From CAIQPS01 sp964631965 (lineage in GTDB: Bacteria; Actinomycetota; Thermoleophilia; RBG-16-64-13), in contig CAZWAR010000009.1 of NCBI GenBank assembly GCA_964631965.1, positions 1-38,192 of the forward strand: a stretch of DNA of 38,192 bases. The letters are read 5' to 3'. Under the pieces are notes generated by a model. That model made no database searches and was not told the origin of the DNA. It was given only the letters and a program-made list of their open reading frames with translations. Each line of letters starts with the position of its first letter. Position 1 is the first letter of the stretch. Made by a program: the position numbers and the translations under genes. This document shows, one piece after another, positions 32,467-38,192 of the stretch.

Positions 32467-33303
32467 CTACCGGGGCTCGCCCAGCAGCCCATAGAACTCG
32501 GGCCGTCGGTCTGCGAAAGCATCGACCTCCAGTTCTCCGGGCCTCACCACCTGCCGCTTCTGGTCGGCCGCCGCTGGCTCGATGTCCGCGTATATGACGT
32601 CCGCAGTGAAATGTGCGCCCTCTACCAAGGTGCAGCCCCTGCAGTCGACGGCCTTGCTGCGCCCGATGAACCGCACACCCCGCTCCGCTCCGACACGGTT
32701 CACCGCGAGGTGGTTCACGACGTTCTCCCGAGCCCGGGTCTGTACCACATGATCGGGCACGAATTCGATATCGTCCGGCCAATTGGTGACCGTGACGATG
32801 AGCTGGGCGCCCAGCAAGGCGAGCACGCGAGAGTATTCGGGGAAGTCGAGGTCGTAGCAGATCGCCAGACCGATCCGGCCCAGCGGAGTATCGAACACGC
32901 GTGGCGGCAGGTCTCCCGGCGTGACGAAGCGGTCGACCCCCAGGTAGGGCAGATGGAGCTTGCGGTACTTTCCGATCAATCCCCCCGGGCCGACGAGCAC
33001 CGAAGCGTTGTAGCAGCGATCTCCAGCTGTCTCGAGGAGACCGAAGACGGCGTGCACGTCCAGCCGCCGACAGGCAGCGGCGACGGCCCCGGTGCTCGGA
33101 CCGGGGATGGTCTCGGCGAAGGGGAACGCTTCCTCCAGAGAGGCGAAGACATACCCGGTGAGCGCCGCCTCCGGGAACACCACCAGTTCGGCTCCGCCCC
33201 GGGCCGCGGTCTCGAGCGCCCGCAGGATGCAGCTGAGATTGGTGGGCACATCGGCCAGCCTGGGATCCATCTGTATGCCGGCCACTCGGACGATCGGTGT
33301 CAT
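32467..33303 (-). CDS. Nitrilase-superfamily carbon-nitrogen hydrolase
   Basis: A 278-residue amidase-type enzyme with the full catalytic triad: Glu45 (VVFPEAALTGY), Lys115 (GKYRKLHLPYLG) and Cys149 (LAICYDLDFPE). It hydrolyses a linear amide, carbamoyl or similar C-N bond; the specific branch (omega-amidase, N-carbamoylase or other) is not decided. ATG 33303 has AAGGGGGGAG right upstream, a strong site. It stands alone on its strand between the QueG-like gene and the small membrane protein. Confidence 0.88.
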   Translation of the reverse strand: MTPIVRVAGIQMDPRLADVPTNLSCILRALETAARGGAELVVFPEAALTGYVFASLEEAFPFAETIPGPSTGAVAAACRRLDVHAVFGLLETAGDRCYNASVLVGPGGLIGKYRKLHLPYLGVDRFVTPGDLPPRVFDTPLGRIGLAICYDLDFPEYSRVLALLGAQLIVTVTNWPDDIEFVPDHVVQTRARENVVNHLAVNRVGAERGVRFIGRSKAVDCRGCTLVEGAHFTADVIYADIEPAAADQKRQVVRPGELEVDAFADRRPEFYGLLGEPR

Positions 33304-33479
33304 CTCCCCCCTTCCCTACGCTTTGTCGCACATCATAGCTCGCGACCGACGGAAGGCAACCGCACGCCGGGTGCGACCGAGAGAGGGGTTGTAGCGCCGG
33401 TTGATACGGGCATACTGTGGTCGAGAGCGGTCGAAAGGCGGCTGGTCTGCACAGCCGGGACGGGAGGAGCCGAGGAGCG

Positions 33480-33830
33480 ATGGCGAAACAGACCGAAGCG
33501 CTACTGCTGATAGCACTTCTGATGGTGGTGCTGCTCGTCGCCGTGACGTATGCCTCCCGCTGGCTCATGCGCAGAGCCGTCCGACAGGTATTGACGGTCC
33601 TCAAGGATCAGCAAGTGACCAGCCCGGCGGACGGCAGATCCCCTGAGGAGCTCGGGTTCGCCCCTCAAAGCATCCTGCGGATCCATGTCGGCCTGCGTGA
33701 CTATCGCCCCTACGCTCTGCAGCTCCTCATCCGAGAGAATGTCGTGAAGACGACCCCCGACGGAAGGATCTACCTGTCCGAAGAAGAGCTCGAGAGGTCT
33801 CCCCTGAAGCGCTTCTTGGGCTCCAAGTAG
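33480..33830 (+). CDS. Small membrane-anchored protein, function unknown
   Basis: A 116-residue protein. One N-terminal transmembrane helix (ALLLIALLMVVLLVAVTYAS, residues 7-26) is followed by a basic stretch (RWLMRRAVRQVL) and a soluble domain (RSPEELGFAPQSILRIHVGL; ALQLLIRENVVKTTPDGRIY; LSEEELERS) with the look of a small winged-helix-like fold. ATG 33480 has GAGGAGCG upstream; an upstream in-frame start exists but lacks a site. No family recognised; likely cytoplasmic and bound to the inner face. Confidence 0.72.
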   Translation: MAKQTEALLLIALLMVVLLVAVTYASRWLMRRAVRQVLTVLKDQQVTSPADGRSPEELGFAPQSILRIHVGLRDYRPYALQLLIRENVVKTTPDGRIYLSEEELERSPLKRFLGSK

Positions 33831-33932
33831 TCCTCGGCGCCCGGACCGGCCGTTGCCGGACGCATCCTGATACTCTTTGTGTACTCTGATCCCGCACCAC
33901 CCATCACGGGCCACTGGAGGCAACAGCATCCC

Positions 33933-34655
33933 ATGAACAGTATCCAGTTCGAAAGGGTCTACGACCTGAGTGTCATGACGTATACCGACATGCAGATGCA
34001 TCCGGCGGAGGAGGCGGCGGGTGCCCGCGTCGTGGTTGAACGTCACCTGATGCCCGACGACGTACCTCCTATGTGTGGCGGCGGCGAGGGCCCGGCTCCG
34101 GGATGGCCCATCTACCACGACGTGCAGATCACCACGCACACCGGCACGCACGTCGACGGCACCTGGCACTTCAACAAGAACGGGAAGGCCATCTACGAGT
34201 TCCCGCTCGAGGCTTTCATGGGGCCGGCGGTAGTGCTCGACATGCGCCACCTCCCCGATCGAACTCCCATCACCGGCGACGACCTAGAGAAGGCGGAGCC
34301 GAAGATCGAGGAAGGCGATATCGTCATCATCAACACCGGCTGGCACAAGCGGTTCGGCACCAGGGAGTACGGCACCCTGCACCCGGGCATCGATGGAGAG
34401 GCTGCTGAGGAGTTCCTGCTCCGCAAGAAGATCAAGATGATCGGGATGGACACCATCTGCGTGGAACCCGGCAGTGAGCAGGATCACTGGGCACACCCGC
34501 TGCATCGGGTATGCCTCATCGAGAACGAGATCCTCCTCATCGAGAACCTCGGGGGCGAGATCGACGCGGTCACCGGCAGACGGTGCTACATCATGGCGTT
34601 GCCTATCCTGCTCAAGGCCGACTCGGGGCCGGCACGCGTGGTCGCGCTGGCCTGA
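33933..34655 (+). CDS. Cyclase-family (KynB-like) metal-dependent hydrolase
   Basis: A 240-residue protein with the Cyclase/kynurenine formamidase signature HTGTHVDGTWHF, which supplies metal-binding His and Asp residues, followed by GDIVIINTGWHKRFGTREYG and GMDTICVEPG. Members hydrolyse formyl-kynurenine or related cyclic or amide substrates, or cyclise polyketides. ATG 33933 has GGAGG 14 nt upstream, an unusually long distance. It lies near the amidohydrolase and IclR genes but on the opposite strand; the substrate is unknown. An in-frame ATG 54 nt earlier is possible. Confidence 0.86.
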   Translation: MNSIQFERVYDLSVMTYTDMQMHPAEEAAGARVVVERHLMPDDVPPMCGGGEGPAPGWPIYHDVQITTHTGTHVDGTWHFNKNGKAIYEFPLEAFMGPAVVLDMRHLPDRTPITGDDLEKAEPKIEEGDIVIINTGWHKRFGTREYGTLHPGIDGEAAEEFLLRKKIKMIGMDTICVEPGSEQDHWAHPLHRVCLIENEILLIENLGGEIDAVTGRRCYIMALPILLKADSGPARVVALA

Positions 34656-34756
34656 CAACCAAAGCACCGCCCGCGCAGCGAATCGAAGAGCGGCCGGCGG
34701 AGGCCCGGCCAAGGCTCGGCCACCCGAAGTGATTGGGAACGCAGAGTATCCAGCCC

Positions 34757-35731
34757 TTAGAACAGCCCGAACAGGGTGGTGTAGAACAGGATCACAATGA
34801 GGATGAGGGGCATGCCCTCCCAACGGGTTATCTCCCGGTCTTGCGCCAAGAAGAAGTAGAGGACGCTGGCCACGGCCATGAAGGGGAGACCGATGGTGAG
34901 CACGGGCCCGGTCACCGGGAGAGGTCTCACCAGCGCGGGGATACCAACCACGGCGAAGGAGTTGAACACGTTGGACCCGAGGACGTTGGCCATAGCGATC
35001 TCCAGCTTGCCCCTGCGGGCCGCCAAGACGCTCACCACCAATTCCGGGAGCGATGTCCCCAGAGCCACGACGGAGATGGCAATGATGTCGGCCCCGATGT
35101 CGAGGAGTTTGGACAGTTCCACCACCGACCTGATGGTGTACTGCGCAGCGAAGAAGAGGACGACGGCGCCTCCCACGAGTTTGAGCACCACCACCGGGCG
35201 CAGACGCCCGCGCTCCGGCTTGATGTCTTCCTCGACGGCCTCTTCGACTTTGGCCTGGGTGTCAGGGCTGGGCCGCGACATCCGCAGTCCGTACAGAGCG
35301 TAGACAACAGCACCAAGAAAGAGCAGGGCGCCCTCACCCCTGGACACCGTGCCATCCATCGCCGAGAGACCGAGAAGCGCGGCCGACAGTGCCAGCATGG
35401 GCAGATCGATCCGGACGATCTCCCGGCTCACGAACAGCCGGCCTCCGACGATCGCGCCGGCGGCAAGCACCAGGCAGATGTTGGTGATGTTGGAGCCGAT
35501 GGCGTTGCCGGCGACTATCTCAGGAGAGCCACCGGCGACCGCGAAGATCGAACTGACCAACTCGGGCAGGGACGTGCCCATGGCGACGATGGTGAGCCCC
35601 ACCACGTAGGGAGCCATCCCCAAGTAGATCCCGAGCTCCTCCGCACCCTCGGTGAACCAGTCTGCGGATTTGAGCAGGGCGGCCAGAGCGACGACGAATA
35701 CGACCGCCCACAGGGCGACGCTCCCGATCAT
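34757..35731 (-). CDS. CaCA-family calcium/cation:proton (or sodium) antiporter, YrbG-like
   Basis: A 324-residue membrane protein of about ten helices. It has two inverted repeats, each with the alpha motif: GTSLPELVSSIFA...GNAIGSNI in the N-half and GTSLPELVVSVLA...ANVLGSNVFN in the C-half, joined by a cytoplasmic acidic loop (TQAKVEEAVEEDIKPERGRL). It exchanges Ca2+ for Na+ or H+. ATG 35731 has no strong ribosome site. It lies 100 bp after the IclR gene on the same strand, and may be co-transcribed. A GC-rich hairpin (34692-34710) lies past its end. Confidence 0.92.
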   Translation of the reverse strand: MIGSVALWAVVFVVALAALLKSADWFTEGAEELGIYLGMAPYVVGLTIVAMGTSLPELVSSIFAVAGGSPEIVAGNAIGSNITNICLVLAAGAIVGGRLFVSREIVRIDLPMLALSAALLGLSAMDGTVSRGEGALLFLGAVVYALYGLRMSRPSPDTQAKVEEAVEEDIKPERGRLRPVVVLKLVGGAVVLFFAAQYTIRSVVELSKLLDIGADIIAISVVALGTSLPELVVSVLAARRGKLEIAMANVLGSNVFNSFAVVGIPALVRPLPVTGPVLTIGLPFMAVASVLYFFLAQDREITRWEGMPLILIVILFYTTLFGLF

Positions 35732-35832
35732 GGCGTCCCCGGCCGGTTGGAGGTCAGTGAAGGAGATGCGGACACGCAGCCATCATAGCGTGCCCTGCGC
35801 CGGGAACCCTAGCGGGCTCCACGAGGCTTGCT

Positions 35833-36666
35833 CTACTGCTGGCTACCCAGGTCCTGGGAGAGCGCGACCGCTTCGCCTCTGGCCAGATCGACGCACCTGG
35901 CCATCTCCTCGGCACCGAACCTCTGCGGAGGAGCGACCACCGACATAGAGGCTCGGAGACGGTCCGAGTGATCGTAGACGGGTACCGACAGGGCGCACAC
36001 GCCGGGCTGAGACTCGATGTCGTACGCGACCCCGTCGGCGCGTATCGTCTCCAGCTCTCTGATCAACTCTTCGATAGCTTCCCCACCCGCCGCGGCCAAA
36101 CGTTCGTCGACGGCCATCCGCTTTCGTCTCTCCGCCTCCGACGTGAAGGCGAGGAACAGCTTCGCATGTGAGCTGCAAAGGTCTCCTATCGCTTTGCCGA
36201 AGGGCAAGATCGGCTTGTAGACGTGAGACGTGAGCACCAGGTCGATGACCACGGGCCAGCCGTCGACGTCGACCGCCAGGTTGGCCGTCTCGCCGGTGCT
36301 CTCCGCAAGCGCCCGCACGTGGGGATGCGCGATCCGCACCAGTTCCGAATGCGTCTGGGTGAGATAGGCGGCCGGATACATAGCCGGCCCCAGATGATAG
36401 CGCCCCGTCGCCGGGTCGATACCGACGAAGGCGTCGTGCTCCATCGTCCGCAGGATCCGATAGACGCTGGCCCGGTGCAGACCGGTCTCCGCTGCCATTT
36501 CGGACGGGCTCCAATCAGGATGCTCCCCCGTGAAGAGGGTCAGGATGCGCAGCGCTTTGGAGAGGGAGGAGACCAGCCCGGTCTCCGCTTCCTTCCCGGC
36601 AATAGTCCGCGGCTCGATGTCGTTCCTTCGTGGCCGTCCTGGGCGCTGTGAAGTCTTCTTCGGCAC
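35833..36666 (-). CDS. IclR-family transcriptional regulator
   Basis: A 277-residue regulator. The winged helix (residues about 30-90: SLSKALRILTLFTGEHPDWS, EMAAETGLHRASVYRILRTM) and effector domain (TANLAVDVDGWPVVIDLVLT; LPFGKAIGDLCSSHAKLFLA; ADGVAYDIESQPGVCALSVP) are clear. IclR proteins often control aromatic catabolism and bind the pathway substrate. GTG 36666 has AAAGG upstream; a longer frame is rejected as lacking similarity. It follows the amidohydrolase gene by 73 bp on the same strand and probably controls it. Confidence 0.9.
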   Translation of the reverse strand: MPKKTSQRPGRPRRNDIEPRTIAGKEAETGLVSSLSKALRILTLFTGEHPDWSPSEMAAETGLHRASVYRILRTMEHDAFVGIDPATGRYHLGPAMYPAAYLTQTHSELVRIAHPHVRALAESTGETANLAVDVDGWPVVIDLVLTSHVYKPILPFGKAIGDLCSSHAKLFLAFTSEAERRKRMAVDERLAAAGGEAIEELIRELETIRADGVAYDIESQPGVCALSVPVYDHSDRLRASMSVVAPPQRFGAEEMARCVDLARGEAVALSQDLGSQQ

Positions 36667-36739
36667 GTCCGACCTTTCGGCTATGTCTGCGGGGCCGCTC
36701 CGTCCGCCTCCGACCCAACGGCCCTTTTCTGAGCCTATT

Positions 36740-37798
36740 CTACGGTCTGGGTTGGTCGAGGCGCGTCGATTCTTCCCAGTGGATGCCCCACACATCGGGG
36801 CGACCGCTCATGAACATGCGTTCGTGCGGCACCGGCAACCCCCAGAGACGGGCGGCGTTCCCCCCGAGTATGAGGTTGATCTCGTCCTGGGTCACCCAGT
36901 CGCGTAGCTTGTCGATCTGATGGAGCATGTAACCCCACCAGTCGGGCTGATAAGTGGGGATGAGCGGCCAGCGCTTCATCACGCTGCTGAAGCTGGAGGG
37001 ATCCCCGCCCGGGCTGGCTACGATGTACTGGGGAACGTGCCCGTAGTCTGCTCCCCACAACAGCTGGCTCACCCCGACGTTCGGATCTTTGAGGGCGAAG
37101 CGATAGTAATCGGCCGGCCAGGTGCCGCACTCCAGGAAGATGTTGCTGCTGAGCCCGGCCAGACCCACTGCGCTCCTGATCTTCCGGTCGCCGTAGGCGT
37201 AATCGCCGATGGAATAGCCTGCGTGGCAGAAGATGATGGGGACATCGGGGAATTCGCGGGCCACCCGGCCGAGCAGCTGATCGGGGTTCCAGCCGAAGGC
37301 GATCATCCCGTCGTGGAAGTCAACCGACACCCCGTATTTCCGTGCGAGTTCCATGAACACCCGCCACTCGTTGAGGCGCTCGTTTATCGTGTAGTCCTTC
37401 CGGGGATGGAACGGGGTGAACTCCCCAATACCGATGAACCTGCCCGTCTGAAGGGCCTTTTCCACTTCGTCGGCGGCTGCGTCCAGAGTCCACTCTGCCT
37501 CGCCCCTCGCCACCTTGATCTTCAGTTTCTGGTCGGAGCAGAAGGCCCGGAAACGTGTGGGATACCGGTCGACGAGATCGACCTGGGATTCATTGGTGGT
37601 ACCCACCACGCTGGGTTTGAGCAGCAGCATGTCGATGCCGTAGCGGTCCATGTCGTACAGCGTGAGTGCGGAGTTGTCGACCGGGGCGACCTCCCCCTGC
37701 AGCCCGCCCCACTCCGGACCGGCTTCTCCGTTGGCCGGCTGGTAGAGCGTGGTGATGTGACCGTGGGTATCCACGACGAAGCGGCCTGCAGCGCGCAT
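36740..37798 (-). CDS. Amidohydrolase-2 family metal-dependent hydrolase/decarboxylase
   Basis: A 352-residue TIM-barrel protein of the ACMSD/amidohydrolase-2 group. Metal or catalytic motifs: VDTHGH at the N-terminus (residues about 10-14), SVDFHDGMIAFG, IIFCHAGYSIGDYAYGDRK and LWGADYG near the C-terminus. Members decarboxylate aromatic acids or cleave C-C or C-N bonds. ATG 37798 has a GGAAGG site; upstream frame is rejected. Together with an upstream solute-binding protein and the downstream IclR gene, it looks like a catabolic unit. A hairpin separates it from the solute-binding gene. Confidence 0.86.
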   Translation of the reverse strand: MRAAGRFVVDTHGHITTLYQPANGEAGPEWGGLQGEVAPVDNSALTLYDMDRYGIDMLLLKPSVVGTTNESQVDLVDRYPTRFRAFCSDQKLKIKVARGEAEWTLDAAADEVEKALQTGRFIGIGEFTPFHPRKDYTINERLNEWRVFMELARKYGVSVDFHDGMIAFGWNPDQLLGRVAREFPDVPIIFCHAGYSIGDYAYGDRKIRSAVGLAGLSSNIFLECGTWPADYYRFALKDPNVGVSQLLWGADYGHVPQYIVASPGGDPSSFSSVMKRWPLIPTYQPDWWGYMLHQIDKLRDWVTQDEINLILGGNAARLWGLPVPHERMFMSGRPDVWGIHWEESTRLDQPRP

Positions 37799-37845
37799 GG
37801 CGATCGCCTTCCTTTCTCTCCGCACCCTCAGACAGATGGAATAAC

Positions 37846-37877
37846 GCTGCCCGGCAGGAGGGTGACTGCCGGGCAGC
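37846..37877 (-). terminator. Hairpin between solute-binding protein and amidohydrolase
   Basis: GCTGCCCGGCA (37846-37856) and TGCCGGGCAGC (37867-37877) form a perfect 11-bp stem with a 10-nt loop. On the minus strand it is followed by GTTATTCC, a weak T-tract, so it may reduce transcription into the amidohydrolase gene. Confidence 0.55.
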
Positions 37878-37941
37878 AAGGGCTAAGCGGACAGACCGAT
37901 GAGGGCCACCGGATGCCGGTCAGCGATATGAGTACACCGGG

Positions 37942-38192
37942 TCACTGCTCCATCCAGGCCTCGACGAACCAGGGATGCGGCGTGCCGCCGTAGTACCAGT
38001 TCATGTGCTTGAAGTGAGGCCCGCTGACGGCGACGAAGTTTGCCCCGAGCACCGGGACCACCGTGGCGTCGTCGTAGGCGATCTTCTCCATCTCGGCCAC
38101 CATCGGGTACGTCTCTGCAAGCGTGTCCACCTGCTGGGCCTGTTCCATCAGCGTGTAGAACTTGTCAGGGAACTTGGCGCCGGGGAAGTAGA
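37942..38192 (-). CDS. ABC transporter substrate-binding protein, family 5, C-terminal part
   Basis: The gene enters from the right edge, so only about 83 residues of the C-terminus are seen. The stretch AETYPMVAEMEKIAYDDATV, VVPVLGANFVAVS, followed by WYYGGTPHPWFVEAWMEQ, fits the end of family 5 (peptide/nickel/oligo-substrate) binding proteins, in which a helix and the VPV/VIPLY-type strand close the protein. No start or signal peptide is in view. It lies upstream of the amidohydrolase on the same strand, as in a catabolic operon where the binding protein takes up the substrate. Family assignment is moderate because only the end is seen. Confidence 0.65.
   Translation of the reverse strand, partial: YFPGAKFPDKFYTLMEQAQQVDTLAETYPMVAEMEKIAYDDATVVPVLGANFVAVSGPHFKHMNWYYGGTPHPWFVEAWMEQ

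Noticed and set aside
34692..34710. GC-rich hairpin after the cation antiporter gene
   Set aside because: A 6-bp stem with no T-tract; too weak to call a terminator.
1..38192. CRISPR arrays, tRNA or rRNA genes and insertion sequences
   Set aside because: No regular spaced repeats, cloverleaf-like segments or transposase motifs were seen by eye; a dedicated scan would be needed to exclude them.

Overview
The window is about 38 kb of high-GC DNA, densely packed with genes on both strands. I see no rRNA, tRNA, transposase or CRISPR array. The best fit is a Gram-positive actinobacterium (Actinomycetota), probably from a lineage outside the well-studied ones. The support is G/C-rich third codon positions, frequent GTG starts, Thr/Ser-rich lipoproteins, TetR/IclR/Rrf2 regulators and at least one apparently leaderless gene. 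An oxygen-free or facultative lifestyle is suggested, but not proven, by a DMSO-reductase-family molybdoenzyme of the pyrogallol transhydroxylase type, LarE and a QueG-like Fe-S protein. A run of exactly 100 N at 5078-5177 is a scaffold gap inside pstS.

Layout. 1-551: the start of an unusual protein joining a phage-integrase arm DNA-binding domain to a cyclic-nucleotide-type sensor domain. 812-4026: molybdopterin transhydroxylase/dehydroxylase-like enzyme plus nitroreductase, closed by a strong terminator. 4205-13347: a nearly complete phosphate/polyphosphate locus with pstS, ppk2 (fused to a Mth938-like domain), ppx, and the operon ppk1-sixA-CYTH/CHAD. Four 11-bp repeats resembling an actinobacterial PHO box lie upstream of pstS. 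13800-17375: flavodoxin, YbdK-type carboxylate-amine ligase, HEAT-repeat protein and a lipoprotein with a duplicated domain. 17398-25505: an alcohol dehydrogenase remnant, DUF1810, a zinc-ribbon/DUF2569/TPR membrane protein, a CsbD-like protein, TetR-LarE, an Rrf2 Fe-S regulator, a CHRD protein, ATP-grasp, GNAT and a lipoprotein. 25588-31057: patatin, then a minus-strand run of TetR, thioesterase, HEAT protein and HD-GYP protein. 31187-31477: palindromes and a clear promoter driving a 36-residue membrane peptide. 31568-38192: QueG-like protein, nitrilase-family hydrolase, a membrane-anchored protein, KynB-like cyclase, a CaCA cation antiporter, and a catabolic-looking set of IclR regulator, amidohydrolase and the end of a solute-binding protein.

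How the genes work together. PstS takes up phosphate; PPK1 makes polyphosphate; PPK2 uses it to phosphorylate nucleotides (or the reverse); Ppx hydrolyses it; the CYTH/CHAD protein probably binds polyphosphate. The PHO-like box ties the locus to phosphate starvation. The right end looks like an aromatic or amide catabolic module, but its substrate cannot be read from the sequence. The least ordinary items are the PPK2-Mth938 fusion, the integrase-arm/sensor fusion, the 36-residue peptide with its own promoter and palindromes, and the HEAT and HD-GYP neighbours that share an N-terminal module.
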